Of a stretch of DNA of 64,000 bases, positions 31,097 through 39,335 are shown one piece after another. Within the stretch, counting starts at the first letter, position 1. The number at the start of each line of letters is the position of its first letter. This DNA comes from Kineosporia sp. NBRC 101731. Its GTDB lineage: Bacteria; Actinomycetota; Actinomycetes; Actinomycetales; Kineosporiaceae. A program made the translations under genes and the position numbers. The stretch is from NCBI RefSeq assembly GCF_030269305.1, contig NZ_BSTC01000005.1, forward strand, positions 468,340-532,339, in the 5' to 3' direction. A model generated the notes under the pieces. That model was given only the letters and a program-made list of their open reading frames with translations, did not search any database and had not been told where the DNA came from.

Positions 31097-31668
31097 GCGC
31101 CACGACCACGGCGCCCAGTAACTGGAACATCGCCAATGCGCTGACGGGACTGCGCATCGTGCTGGTGCCGTTCTTCGCCGTGCTGATGCTGCACGAAGAC
31201 GGGCACCAGACCAGCTGGCGCATCGCGGCCACCGTGGCCTTCGCCGCGGCGATCATCACCGATCGCATCGACGGGGACCTGGCGCGCAGCCGTGGTCTGG
31301 TCACCGACCTGGGCAAGATCGCCGACCCGATCGCCGACAAGGCGCTCATCGGTGCCGCGCTGATCTCGCTGTCGATCATCGGGTCGCTGTGGTGGTGGGT
31401 GACCGTGATCGTGCTCGTGCGCGAGCTCGGCATCACCATCATGCGGTTCTTCATGATCAGGTACGGCGTGATGGCGGCCTCGCGGGGCGGCAAGGTGAAA
31501 ACTGTCGCCCAGTCGGTCGCCATCCTGCTGATGATCTGCCCGCTGCCCGATGCGGTGGAGCCGGTGTCATTCGCCGCCATGGGTATCGCCGTGGCACTGA
31601 CGATGATCACCGGGCTGGACTACGTGTTCCAGGCCGTGCGTCTGCGACGGGCCGGACGGCCGTCCTGA
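31093..31668 (+). CDS. pgsA: CDP-diacylglycerol-glycerol-3-phosphate 3-phosphatidyltransferase
   Basis: Makes phosphatidylglycerophosphate from CDP-diacylglycerol and glycerol-3-phosphate. The CDP-alcohol phosphotransferase signature is complete: [13 protein letters not shown] followed by [13 protein letters not shown] (D-x2-D-G-x2-A-R-x8-G-x3-D-x3-D), between transmembrane segments. GTG 31093 overlaps the rimO stop; 191 residues with 5-6 membrane helices. It could also be a phosphatidylinositol-phosphate synthase-type relative, but gene order rimO-pgsA-cinA is the standard PgsA locus. Confidence 0.93.
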   Translation: MSATTTAPSNWNIANALTGLRIVLVPFFAVLMLHEDGHQTSWRIAATVAFAAAIITDRIDGDLARSRGLVTDLGKIADPIADKALIGAALISLSIIGSLWWWVTVIVLVRELGITIMRFFMIRYGVMAASRGGKVKTVAQSVAILLMICPLPDAVEPVSFAAMGIAVALTMITGLDYVFQAVRLRRAGRPS

Positions 31669-32219
31669 CCGGCGTCACAGCTGCGGATGTCGACCGGGTT
31701 GCGGCCCGGATCGTTTCAGCCCTCAGCGAACAGGGGCGCACTCTGGCGGTCGCCGAATCCCTCACCGGGGGCCTGGTCTCGGCCTCCCTGGTGGCAGTTC
31801 CGGGTGCGTCGGCGGTGCTGCGCGGGGCCGTCGTCGCTTACGCAACTGAGGTCAAGAAGGACGTCCTGGGGGTCGATCCGGATCTGCTCTCGGCGAAAGG
31901 GCCGGTCGATCCGGACGTCGCGGCGCAGATGGCGACCGGTGCGCGGCGCCTGCTGAAGGCCGATATCGGCATCGCCACGACCGGGGTCGCAGGGCCCGGA
32001 CCGGCCGACGGGGCGCCCGCCGGGCGCGTGTTCGTGGCCGTTGCCGGCCCCCCGGTCGAAGATCGGGAACCTGCTACTGATCAGCGCTTTTACCCGGTCG
32101 TAGGTCACGGCGGGGTCACGGTGCGGGTGGTTCGGCTCGACCTGCCCGGCGATCGCGCAGCCGTGCGCCTGGGCAGCGCTCTCCAGGTCCTGGAACTCCT
32201 TGCCGACACGATCGGCTGA
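31665..32219 (+). CDS. CinA C-terminal domain protein (nicotinamide-nucleotide amidase type)
   Basis: A 184-residue protein of the CinA/PncC family (nicotinamide mononucleotide deamidase in characterised members). Motifs: TLAVAESLTGGLVSASLVAVPGAS, GAVVAYATEVKKDVLGV, and GIATTGVAGPGPADGAPAGRVFVAV. No ATG, GTG or TTG lies in frame near the domain start. The best candidate is CTG 31665, which overlaps the pgsA stop as CTGA exactly as the coupled GTGA starts elsewhere do. The C-terminal 45 residues contain a slightly longer loop than usual (PPVEDREPATDQRFYPVVG). Confidence 0.88.
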   Translation: MTGVTAADVDRVAARIVSALSEQGRTLAVAESLTGGLVSASLVAVPGASAVLRGAVVAYATEVKKDVLGVDPDLLSAKGPVDPDVAAQMATGARRLLKADIGIATTGVAGPGPADGAPAGRVFVAVAGPPVEDREPATDQRFYPVVGHGGVTVRVVRLDLPGDRAAVRLGSALQVLELLADTIG

Positions 32220-32626
32220 GGTGTGCCCGGTGGCCCCACGCCGGACGCCTTTCGTCAAGGGCCCATCAAAGATGAGTCAGGTAGCCTCAACCCCGGAACA
32301 CCACGGCCCTGTCTGCCGTTGATGCTCACATGTCGCCAGCTGCCAACCGGTCCGAAAGCGCTGTCTCGGCACGCGCAGTTCGGACTCCTACGCGACCGTT
32401 GTCGGTGCCGCGGGGTACGGTAAATCCACCACGACGTCCATCGGCCGGTCCCCGCGATCCGCGCACGCTGAACGACCGGGGTATAGAACAGTCCGTCAAG
32501 ACGAACGGACGCCGGACTGTCGGCCACACGGTCGTAACGGTTCGGGGGCAAGATGGTGCCAACACCGTCGAGTCCCGTCTTCCGGGCGGGGCGCCGAGGG
32601 TAGGACCACAGAAAGGAGGGCGCGCC
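32220..32626 (+). promoter_or_regulatory. Non-coding region upstream of clgR
   Basis: About 400 nt between cinA and clgR with no frame showing coding bias in a consistent direction. It presumably holds the clgR promoter and leader; GAAAGGAGGG (32611-32620) is the clgR ribosome-binding site. I cannot assign -35 or -10 elements with confidence. Confidence 0.5.
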
Positions 32627-32938
32627 ATGGTGCTTCTACGGCAGGAGATCGGCGACGTGCTCCGCGATGCCAGGCGCCAGCAGGGTCGCACTCTGCGAGA
32701 GGTGTCCTCGGTCGCCCGTGTCTCCCTCGGCTACCTGAGCGAGGTCGAGCGCGGTCAGAAGGAAGCGTCGTCCGAACTGTTGGCCTCGATCTGCGGAGCG
32801 CTCGCCGTTCCGCTGTCTTCGGTGCTGCACGAGGTGAGCGAACGGGTCGCTGCGGCCGAGAGCCTGGTACCCGCCGCCGTCCGCGTGCCCGACACCGTTC
32901 CCGACGGTCTGGCCGACGAGCTGGCCGGGGCCGCATAA
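32627..32938 (+). CDS. clgR: XRE-family regulator ClgR
   Basis: ClgR activates clp protease, lon and trx genes in actinobacteria during proteotoxic stress. The 103-residue protein starts [20 protein letters not shown] and has the ClgR-type helix-turn-helix [31 protein letters not shown]. The start ATG 32627 follows GAAAGGAGGG by 6 nt. The protein ends in Ala-Gly-Ala-Ala; terminal Ala-Ala is a feature of Clp substrates, and ClgR itself is known to be turned over by Clp. The position after cinA is the standard locus. A strong terminator follows. Confidence 0.93.
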   Translation: MVLLRQEIGDVLRDARRQQGRTLREVSSVARVSLGYLSEVERGQKEASSELLASICGALAVPLSSVLHEVSERVAAAESLVPAAVRVPDTVPDGLADELAGAA

Positions 32939-32954
32939 CCCCAGAGCTTTGCCC

Positions 32955-32999
32955 ACGGCACTGTCCCAGGACCGCATGGTCCGGGGGCAGTGCCGTTTT
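32955..32999 (+). terminator. Terminator of clgR
   Basis: ACGGCACTGTCCC (32955-32967) pairs with GGGGCAGTGCCGT (32984-32996, one G-T pair), inner GGACC/GGTCC, followed by TTTT. Confidence 0.9.
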
Positions 33000-33077
33000 G
33001 CGTCAGTCGCCGGGTCGCCGGGTGGTCATTCCGGCGTACCGCAGCCCGCTTCTGCGCGACGTGGCGCCCCGTTTTTC

Positions 33078-33093
33078 TTCGTGATCATGCAAG
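33078..33093. repeat. Dispersed intergenic element, copy 3
   Basis: TTCGTGATCATGCAAG, preceded by GTTTTTC, between convergent clgR and the EamA gene. Confidence 0.55.
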
Positions 33094-33100
33094 GGGGGGC

Positions 33101-33129
33101 GGTCAGAGAGGTCAGAGAGGTCAGAGAGG
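33101..33129. repeat. 9-bp tandem repeat
   Basis: GGTCAGAGA is repeated three times plus two bases, exactly, ending one base before the EamA stop codon at 33130-33132. Confidence 0.85.
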
Positions 33130-34080
33130 CTAGGTGGACCGGAGTTGTCGGGGTAGGTCGGTGGGACGTTCTGTCGGCTCCGAGTCTTTGCTCGTGTCGG
33201 TGCCCGGGTCGCCGCCCGCACCGAGCAGGGCGACCGCCCCGGCGCTGATCAGCAGACCGAGCACGGTCGTGGCCCGGAGCGGCTGGCCGAACATCGGTAT
33301 CGCCCACAGAGCTGTGGCCCCGGGGGTCAGGTAGAGCAGGATGCTGGCGCGGGCAGCCCCGTCGCGGGCGGTGACGAGGTAGTAGAGGCCGTAGCTGCCG
33401 ATGCCGGCCGCGACCGACCAGGCCACGGCCGTCCAGAAGCCCACGGACGGGGGAGGTGTCAGGTGGCCCGCCCCGGCGGCGTAGACGGTGAAGAAGCCTG
33501 CGGTGACAAGGGACTGCACGGCCAGGGTCAGCATGAGTGGCGGGCTGTTCTGCGCTGACCAGTGTTGCTGGAGCAGGGTTCCGGCGGTGATGGCCAGCGT
33601 GGCCAGCAGCGGCAGGAGCAGGGCCACCGCGGTGACCCCGGCGCGCAGATCCCCGGCCGCGGTCAGCGCCACTCCGGCGGTGCCCAGGACCAGACCGGCC
33701 AGATGTCGGGCCCGCAGCTTCTGCGCGTCGAGCAGGACGGCGGCCGTGAACACCAGGGCCGGCTGCAACGCGGCGATGAGGGCTGAGGTGCCGGCCGGAA
33801 CTCCGGCCGACGCGGCCCAGAAGACGCCGCCCAGGTACAGGCACTGGCACAGCAGCGAGAGCACGGCCTGGCGGATCCACTCCTGCCGGTCCAGGCGCGG
33901 GCCGGCACGCAGCGCCCAGGGCAGCAGGACGACCGCGGTCACCAGACACCGCCAGGCCAGCAGGGTGTCCGGGGCGGCGTGCCGGGCTCCGAGCTCGGCC
34001 CCGATGAATCCGGAACTCCACACCACGACGATGGCGGCGCCGCGCAGTGGAGCGTTCGACAGGAGGTTTCCGATAGCCAT
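33130..34080 (-). CDS. EamA/DMT family transporter
   Basis: A 316-residue integral membrane protein with ten hydrophobic segments in two EamA repeats (first VVVWSSGFIGAELGARHAAPDTLLAWR, second beginning PLLATLAITAGTLLQQHW). Such proteins export metabolites or drugs. The start is ATG 34080; AGGTAA on the plus strand (TTACCT on the minus strand) lies 6 nt upstream, compatible with a leaderless start. Divergent from the TetR gene, which likely controls it. The charged C-terminus (GTDTSKDSEPTERPTD) is cytosolic. Substrate unknown. Confidence 0.9.
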   Translation of the reverse strand: MAIGNLLSNAPLRGAAIVVVWSSGFIGAELGARHAAPDTLLAWRCLVTAVVLLPWALRAGPRLDRQEWIRQAVLSLLCQCLYLGGVFWAASAGVPAGTSALIAALQPALVFTAAVLLDAQKLRARHLAGLVLGTAGVALTAAGDLRAGVTAVALLLPLLATLAITAGTLLQQHWSAQNSPPLMLTLAVQSLVTAGFFTVYAAGAGHLTPPPSVGFWTAVAWSVAAGIGSYGLYYLVTARDGAARASILLYLTPGATALWAIPMFGQPLRATTVLGLLISAGAVALLGAGGDPGTDTSKDSEPTERPTDLPRQLRST

Positions 34081-34100
34081 GGCGGCAGGTAACCACACCG

Positions 34101-34125
34101 GTCGGTATACTCGCAGTGCACCGAC
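34101..34125. promoter_or_regulatory. Candidate TetR operator in the EamA-tetR divergent promoter
   Basis: GTCGGT (34101-34106) and ACCGAC (34120-34125) form an inverted repeat with a 13-nt spacer around TATACT (34106-34111), a good -10 for tetR. Occupancy would shut both promoters. Confidence 0.4.
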
Positions 34126-34141
34126 AACGAGGAGAGCCCCT

Positions 34142-34750
34142 GTGCTGCAGATACCCACCGCCCTCGACGAGACCACGCCCGTTTCCCTGCGCCCGGTGCT
34201 GACACCGATGCCGGTGATGACCCCGGCGGGCGTGCGGCTGCTGGACGCGGCGGGTGATCTCTTCTACGACCGGGGAGTGCGGGCCGTCGGGGTGGACCTG
34301 ATCGCCGAGACCGCCGGCACGACGAAGAAGACTCTCTACGACCGGTTCGGCTCCAAGGATGCGCTCGTGCGGCTGTACCTGCTGCAGCGGGCCGGCCGCT
34401 GGCGCGAGCATCTCCTCGCCCGGCTCGAGAGTGCTCCTGCGGACCGCGAGTCCCAGGTGCTGCTGGTCTTCGACGTGCTGGAGGCATGGATGGGGCCGCA
34501 ACGGCGAGGTTGCGCCTTCGTCAACGCCTACGCCGAACTCGGCGACACCGACCACCCGGCCGTGCCGGTCATCCGGGCCGAGAAGGCCTGGATGCGCGCC
34601 CTGTTCGACGCTCTCACCGATGACCCGGCCCTGGGCGCCCACCTGCACCTGCTCTACGAGGGCACCCTCGTTCTCCTCACCGCCGGCGCGAATCCGAAAG
34701 CGGTGCCCGAGGGCCGAGCCGCAGCCCGGTCGGCGATGGCCCCTCCATGA
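34142..34750 (+). CDS. TetR family regulator
   Basis: A 202-residue TetR protein. The DNA-binding domain is GVRLLDAAGDLFYDRGVRAVGVDLIAETAGTTKKTLYDRFGSKDALV, near residues 27-75, with the typical TKKTLYDRFGSK recognition region. The C-terminal part (MGPQRRGCAFVNAYAELGD) fits ligand-binding domains of this group. GTG 34142 follows GAGGAGAG by 6 nt; the frame is open far upstream but this start is supported by the SD. Its divergent neighbour, the EamA transporter, is the probable target. Confidence 0.92.
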   Translation: MLQIPTALDETTPVSLRPVLTPMPVMTPAGVRLLDAAGDLFYDRGVRAVGVDLIAETAGTTKKTLYDRFGSKDALVRLYLLQRAGRWREHLLARLESAPADRESQVLLVFDVLEAWMGPQRRGCAFVNAYAELGDTDHPAVPVIRAEKAWMRALFDALTDDPALGAHLHLLYEGTLVLLTAGANPKAVPEGRAAARSAMAPP

Positions 34751-34761
34751 TCACGGAGGGG
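34740..34761 (+). terminator. Hairpin at the tetR stop
   Basis: CCCCTCC (34740-34746) and GGAGGGG (34755-34761) with an ATGATCAC loop that includes the stop codon; no T-run. It lies between convergent tetR and nei2. Confidence 0.5.
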
Positions 34762-34809
34762 TGGGGGTGCGCCCGCCGCACGAAGCCAGATGTGCACGAG
34801 CCGGCCTGA

Positions 34810-35709
34810 TCAGCGGCGGTAGGGCGCCCGGCCGGGCCGGCGGGCTGCGGAACGTACGCCGGGGCCGTCGCGACGGACCGCACCCAAGGGGCGTCGTGCG
34901 CGTCCGTCATCAGTAGGGACGACCCCCGGCTGGCAGTGGGGGCACCAGAAGATCGGGCGGTCGGTCGGGGGCTCACCCAGCGGGGCGACCCGGATCGTGG
35001 TGCCGCACCGACGACAGGGGCGGCCCGAGCGGGCATGCACGTACGCCTCCTGCCCCTTGCGCGCGTTGCCGGTGGTGACCTGGGTGGCACGGTCGACGTT
35101 CACCGTCATCAGCCGGTGCGCCATCTGCACGAGCTCGGCTAGCCGGGTGACCTCGGCAGTCGGCGTCCAGGGATTCACGCCGCGCAGGAACGCTGCCTCA
35201 CTCATGAAGAACGTACCGATCCCGGCGATCACCCGCTGATCGAGCAACACCAGGCCGATCTCCCGTTCGCCCTGGTCACGCACGCGTTGCGTGGCAACGG
35301 CGGCGTCCCAGCCGGGCGCGAGGACGTCCATGCCCAGATGGCCGACGAGCGTGTGCTCGCGGTCGGTGGCGACCAGATCCATCATGCCGAGGTGATGGCC
35401 GATCGCCGTCCACTCCGGATTGGCCAGGATCGCCCTGATCTCGTGCTCGGTGCGCGCCCGTCGCCAGGGCTCGCCGGTGCGGTGGACGTGCCACGAGCCC
35501 TCCATCCGCAGATGGCTGTGCAGGGTGGCGTTCTGCTCCAGGCGCATGAGCAGGTGCTTCCCCGTGGCCACGACCTCGAGTACCTCCAGCCCGACCAGGT
35601 TCTCGTCGGCGAGGGAGGGCCAGCGCAGGTCGGCGGTGATCAGCTTCCGCCCGGCCAGCGCGGAGTGCAGCCGGCGCGCGGTCCGCAGCACCACATCACC
35701 TTCGGGCAT
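34810..35709 (-). CDS. Fpg/Nei family DNA glycosylase (Nei2-like)
   Basis: An oxidised-base DNA glycosylase/AP-lyase. It starts MPEGDVV, giving after Met removal the catalytic Pro1 and Glu2 of the family. The helix-two-turn-helix region is EIGLVLLDQRVIAGIGTFFMSEAAFLRGVNPWTP, and the C-terminal zinc finger is C-x2-C at CRRCG and C-x2-C at CPHC. The 299-residue length fits; the last 25 residues are Arg-rich. ATG 35709 is preceded by CATGCT and 6 nt (leaderless-like). Homologues adjoin lhr in mycobacteria; here lhr is 4 kb away. Confidence 0.93.
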   Translation of the reverse strand: MPEGDVVLRTARRLHSALAGRKLITADLRWPSLADENLVGLEVLEVVATGKHLLMRLEQNATLHSHLRMEGSWHVHRTGEPWRRARTEHEIRAILANPEWTAIGHHLGMMDLVATDREHTLVGHLGMDVLAPGWDAAVATQRVRDQGEREIGLVLLDQRVIAGIGTFFMSEAAFLRGVNPWTPTAEVTRLAELVQMAHRLMTVNVDRATQVTTGNARKGQEAYVHARSGRPCRRCGTTIRVAPLGEPPTDRPIFWCPHCQPGVVPTDDGRARRPLGAVRRDGPGVRSAARRPGRAPYRR

Positions 35710-35768
35710 CCGTCCAGCATGCCTTCCGGTCGGGGGTGCGTCGTGCCGACGTGGCCGCAGGAATATCG

Positions 35769-35807
35769 ACAACATATGTTGTACAAGAATCCTTGTGTAA
35801 CTATGGT
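35769..35807 (+). promoter_or_regulatory. Promoter with palindromic operator for the wHTH-MFS operon
   Basis: The exact 14-bp palindrome ACAACATATGTTGT (35769-35782) overlaps a -35 TTGTAC (35779-35784); 17 nt later comes the -10 TATGGT (35802-35807) and, 7 nt on, ATG 35815, a leaderless start. The palindrome would let a dimeric regulator block the -35 box. Confidence 0.7.
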
Positions 35808-35814
35808 GGGTCTC

Positions 35815-36549
35815 ATGGCGCGGTCGAGTGATCGAGATGAACAGGGGACGCCCCGGGAGACCGGGACGCACGAGATCACCGTGTCCGGTGGGGGCGGCGA
35901 AGAACTGGGGACGCCCGCCACCAGGTCGGTGGGTGGCCCCGTCCCGGAGTCGGGAGACACGGCGGAACCGCCCCGCTCCGGCGCCGGCACGGTCAACCTC
36001 AGTGACCCGAAAGCGATGCGGGCGCTGGCTCATCCGCTCCGGATCGCGGTGCTCGGTGAGCTACGGGTGCGGGGGCCGCAGAGTGTGGGCATGCTCTGCG
36101 ACCTGCTCGACGAGGCGCCCGGCTCGATCAGTTACCACGTGGGCAAGCTGGCCCAGTTCGGATTCGTCGAGGAGGCGCCCGAGCTGGCCCGTGACCGGCG
36201 CGAGCGCTGGTGGAAGGCCTCGCACACGCACACCTCGTGGTCGCCGGCCGACGACCTGAAAGACCCCGAACGACTGCTGGCCTCGGGAGCCCTGCGCCGG
36301 ACGATCGCGCAGCGCTACGCCCAGACCTTCGACCAGTACCTGACCGCGGAGCCGGCGATGGACCCGGACTGGGTGGCGGCCGCGACCACCGGGGACTCCT
36401 TCCTGCATCTGACCCTCGAGCAGATGCGTGAACTGCAGGACGAGCTCAACGATCTGGTCGCGCGCTGGGAGGACAAGGCGGCCCCGGGCGCCCAGGACGG
36501 TACGGAGACGGTCACCCTCATCTACCAGCTCTTCCGGAGGCCGGAATGA
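35815..36549 (+). CDS. ArsR-like winged-helix regulator with N-terminal extension
   Basis: A 244-residue protein. Residues 1-60 are low-complexity and charged. The winged helix (about 65-140) reads KAMRALAHPLRIAVLGELRVRGPQS, then LCDLLDEAPGSISYHVGKLAQFGFV with the recognition helix, the ArsR/YjcA-like arrangement. The C-terminal half is helical (LEQMRELQDELNDLVARWED) and probably dimerises or senses ligand. The start is fixed by the leaderless promoter. It overlaps the MFS gene by 4 nt, so it most likely controls that pump and itself via the palindrome at 35769. Confidence 0.88.
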   Translation: MARSSDRDEQGTPRETGTHEITVSGGGGEELGTPATRSVGGPVPESGDTAEPPRSGAGTVNLSDPKAMRALAHPLRIAVLGELRVRGPQSVGMLCDLLDEAPGSISYHVGKLAQFGFVEEAPELARDRRERWWKASHTHTSWSPADDLKDPERLLASGALRRTIAQRYAQTFDQYLTAEPAMDPDWVAAATTGDSFLHLTLEQMRELQDELNDLVARWEDKAAPGAQDGTETVTLIYQLFRRPE

Positions 36550-37853
36550 CGCTCGGGACGAAGCGCGCCACACCGCTCTACGCGCTCTATGCGGCGCACA
36601 CGATCTCCCTGACCGGCAACATGATCACGCTGATCTCGCTGCCCCTCTACGTGCTCGCACGCACCGGGTCGGCGTCCGCCACCGGGGTCGCGGGTGTGGT
36701 CGCGACGCTGCCCATCGTGCTGGGTGATCTGTTCGGCGGGGCGGTGGTCGACCGGCTCGGTTACCGGCGGGCGAGCATCCTCACCGATGTGTTCGGCGGC
36801 TGCGTGATCGCGATGGTGCCGCTGCTGCACGTGAGTGTCGGCGTTCCCCTGTGGGCGGTGTTCGCGTTCGCCTTCGTCGGGGCTCTGGTCGACGCGCCGG
36901 GGCAGACCGCGCGCCGGGCCCTGTTGCCGGAGGTCGCCCAGGAGGCCGGCGTTCCCCTGGAACGCGCCGTCGGCTGGATGGAGGCGGCCGAGCGCGGGGC
37001 GCGGTTGCTCGGTGCGCCTGCGGCCGGGTTCCTGGTCGTGGCGCTGGGTTCCCTGGAGGCCCTGTTCGTCGACACGGCCACGTTCATCGTCTCGGCGCTG
37101 CTCGTGGCCCGCCTCGTGACTTTCCGGCAACCCATGGTGGACGCCCACGAGGGCGCAGTTTCTTCGTCCACCAACGGTGAGCGACCGGTGGAGGAGGGTT
37201 ATTGGAAGGGCCTGAGGGAAGGGCTGGCGTTTCTTGCCCAGGACCGGTTGCTGCGGGCCATCGTGCTGCTCGTCGTGGTCACGAATCTCTTCGACGCCGC
37301 CAGCAGTACCGTGCTGCTGCCGGTCTACGCGCAGCGGGAGCTCGGGGGGGCGGTCGCGCTCGGCCTGCTGATCGGCGCCATGGGCGGTGGGGCCATGGTC
37401 GGGTCCCTGCTGTTCGGTGTGATCGGTCATCGGCTGCCGCGACGGCCCACCCTCGTCATCGCGTTCACCCTGGCCGGCGGGCCGGTGTTCCTGGCCCTGG
37501 CCGCCGGGGTGCCGTTCTGGATGCTGCTCGTGGTGAAGGCCCTGGCCGGGTTCAGTGCCGGGGCGGTCAACCCGATCCTCGGCACCGTGGAACTGGAACG
37601 CATCCCGCCCCGCATGCGCGCCCGGGTGTTCGGCCTGGTCGGCGCCGGATGCTGGGCCGGGATGCCGCTCGGCAGCCTGCTCGCGGGGTTCGCCGTCGAT
37701 CACGCGGGACTGCGTCCGACCCTGGTCTTCATCGGCGTCCTCTACATCGTCATGACCCTGCAGCCCTTGCGGGGTGGCGCCTGGCGGGAGATGGACCGTC
37801 AGGCCTCTGCCACCCCGCAGTCCCGGCCCGTCACCGGGACCGTCGAGGTCTAG
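36546..37853 (+). CDS. MFS transporter
   Basis: A 435-residue major facilitator protein with twelve hydrophobic segments, of the MFS_3/enterobactin-exporter-like type. It has RLGYRRASILTDV after helix 2 (motif A-like) and TARRALLPEVAQEAGVPLERAVG in the first half. The central cytosolic loop (EGAVSSSTNGERPVEEGYW) is hydrophilic. ATG 36546 overlaps the regulator stop (ATGA). Probably a drug or metabolite efflux pump controlled by the preceding regulator; the substrate is unknown. Confidence 0.92.
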   Translation: MTLGTKRATPLYALYAAHTISLTGNMITLISLPLYVLARTGSASATGVAGVVATLPIVLGDLFGGAVVDRLGYRRASILTDVFGGCVIAMVPLLHVSVGVPLWAVFAFAFVGALVDAPGQTARRALLPEVAQEAGVPLERAVGWMEAAERGARLLGAPAAGFLVVALGSLEALFVDTATFIVSALLVARLVTFRQPMVDAHEGAVSSSTNGERPVEEGYWKGLREGLAFLAQDRLLRAIVLLVVVTNLFDAASSTVLLPVYAQRELGGAVALGLLIGAMGGGAMVGSLLFGVIGHRLPRRPTLVIAFTLAGGPVFLALAAGVPFWMLLVVKALAGFSAGAVNPILGTVELERIPPRMRARVFGLVGAGCWAGMPLGSLLAGFAVDHAGLRPTLVFIGVLYIVMTLQPLRGGAWREMDRQASATPQSRPVTGTVEV

Positions 37854-37980
37854 GCCGTTGACCACGAACGTTCGTCGGCTGCCCCCTTGCTCCGGTGTTC
37901 GTGCTGCCTCACCGTGACCTGTCCCACGGCCCGGTCACCGGCCCGAACGGCCGCTTGCGGTCGCCCTTCGTGCGGTGCTG

Positions 37981-38027
37981 TACTTGCGCTCGCAGAAGTA
38001 ATTGAGTTCTCAAGTATGGAGAAGGTC
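37981..38027 (+). promoter_or_regulatory. Promoter region of the FMN reductase with inverted repeats
   Basis: TTGAG-TT-CTCAA (38002-38013) is an inverted repeat lying inside a wider pair TACTTG (37981-37986) and CAAGTA (38011-38016). Position just before the Shine-Dalgarno suggests an operator; -35 and -10 are not clear. Confidence 0.35.
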
Positions 38028-38594
38028 ATGAAGATCGGCATCATCGTCGGATCCATCCGTGACGGCGCCCGCCGCAGCGAGTCGATCGCCAAGTGGGTGC
38101 TGTCGGCCACCGACGGGCGTACCGACGCGCAGTTCGAGCTCATCGACCTGAAGTCGTTCGACGTGCCGCTGCTGACCTCGCCCGTGGTCCCGGCCGCGGC
38201 CGGCAAGCAGTACGAGTCGGAGAACGTGCGCCGCTGGAGCGCCGCCATCGACGCCTGCGACGGATACGTCTTCGTGACGCCGGAGTACAACCACAGCGTC
38301 CCCGGTGCCTTCAAGAACGCCGTCGACTCGCTCGGCTCGGAGTGGGCGAACAAGCCGGTCGGCTTCGTCTCCTTCGGCGCCGACGGTGGCATCCGCGCCG
38401 TCGAGCACTGGCGTCAGATCGTGGCGAACTTCCACATGATCGACGTGCGGGCCCAGGTGGCTTTCTCGATGTTCTTCGACGTCGAGGCGAGCACCCAGGA
38501 GTTCGCCCCGCTGGAGCGCCGTCAGGGTGAGATTCAGGGGCTGCTCGACCAGCTCGTCACATCGGCGAAGCTGCACTCGCAGTCCCCGGCCTGA
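38028..38594 (+). CDS. NADPH-dependent FMN reductase family protein
   Basis: A 188-residue flavodoxin-like reductase: KIGIIVGSIRDGARRSESIAKWV (phosphate loop for FMN), DGYVFVTPEYNHSVPGAFKNAVD (the PEYN flavin-binding motif) and KPVGFVSFGADGGIRA. Such enzymes reduce quinones, azo compounds or chromate. I chose ATG 38028 because GGAGAAGG precedes it and homologues begin MKIGIIVGS; ATG 38016 is an alternative adding four residues. It stands alone and is probably stress-induced. Confidence 0.9.
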   Translation: MKIGIIVGSIRDGARRSESIAKWVLSATDGRTDAQFELIDLKSFDVPLLTSPVVPAAAGKQYESENVRRWSAAIDACDGYVFVTPEYNHSVPGAFKNAVDSLGSEWANKPVGFVSFGADGGIRAVEHWRQIVANFHMIDVRAQVAFSMFFDVEASTQEFAPLERRQGEIQGLLDQLVTSAKLHSQSPA

Positions 38595-38660
38595 TCGGCT
38601 GAACTCTGTCCCCGGCCCGGTCGGCCGGTGCCGGGAGGGGCTTCCCCGGCCGACTGCGTC

Positions 38661-38676
38661 TGCGTGATCGTGCACG
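38661..38676. repeat. Dispersed intergenic element, diverged copy 4
   Basis: TGCGTGATCGTGCACG, a diverged member of the TTCGTGATCA family, in the gap between the FMN reductase and phosphatase-like genes. Confidence 0.35.
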
Positions 38677-38816
38677 TCCCGCTCCTGATCCCTCGGGCTG
38701 AGGGCCGGATCGTGCATGATTGCGGAGGTGATGTGGCGACGCGGTGAACCTGGCCCGGCGGTGGTCGGCCCGGCCCGGGTGATCCTCGGCCGTACTCCGG
38801 AACCGGTGTGCTTCAC

Positions 38817-39269
38817 ATGACCGGCCCACCGGCTCAGGACGCGCCGTGGCAGCCCCTCGACCGGGGTGTGCTGGAACTGCCCTCCGGTCGTCTCGTGCGG
38901 GGCCGGGGTCTGCGGGACGGCCCACCCGCCGGGCCCGCACCGCACTTCGGGATCTACCTGCTCGGCCAGCAGCCGCCGGCCGTGGCCTGGGAGTCCGGCT
39001 GGATCCGCTGGCCCGACTTCCGTCTGCCCGCCGACCACGACGCCGCCCGGAAAATGTTGCTTCAGGCATGGTCCCGCGCGGGCGACGAACGCGTCGAGCT
39101 GGCCTGCCGGGGCGGACGCGGACGCACCGGCACGGCACTCGCCTGCCTCGCGGTGCTCGACGGGGTGCCGTCCGAGCTCGCCGTGGCCTACGTACGGGAG
39201 CGGTACTCCCGGCACGCTGTCGAAACGCCGTGGCAGAGACGGTACGTGGAGCGCTTCGGGTCCGCCTGA
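38817..39269 (+). CDS. Protein-tyrosine-phosphatase-like protein
   Basis: A 150-residue protein with the phosphatase P-loop ACRGGRGRTGTA (C-x5-R) near residue 98, a possible general acid Asp in IRWPDFRLPADHDAA, and a helical C-terminus (ELAVAYVRERYSRHAVETPWQRRYVERF). This is the arrangement of small dual-specificity-like phosphatases in actinobacteria. Start at ATG 38817; a GTG 9 nt upstream is also in frame. It is followed by the converging lhr gene. The substrate is unknown. Confidence 0.82.
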   Translation: MTGPPAQDAPWQPLDRGVLELPSGRLVRGRGLRDGPPAGPAPHFGIYLLGQQPPAVAWESGWIRWPDFRLPADHDAARKMLLQAWSRAGDERVELACRGGRGRTGTALACLAVLDGVPSELAVAYVRERYSRHAVETPWQRRYVERFGSA

Positions 39270-39335
39270 GACGTTTGCGCCTGAGGTGTGTGCGCCCACG
39301 GCGCGGGTGCGGGGCCGCGAACGTTCGTCACGTAT

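Noticed and set aside
37870..37880. CGAACGTTCG as an SOS box
   Set aside because: The arms have no 4-nt spacer as required for the GAAC-N4-GTTC pattern, and no promoter element adjoins it.
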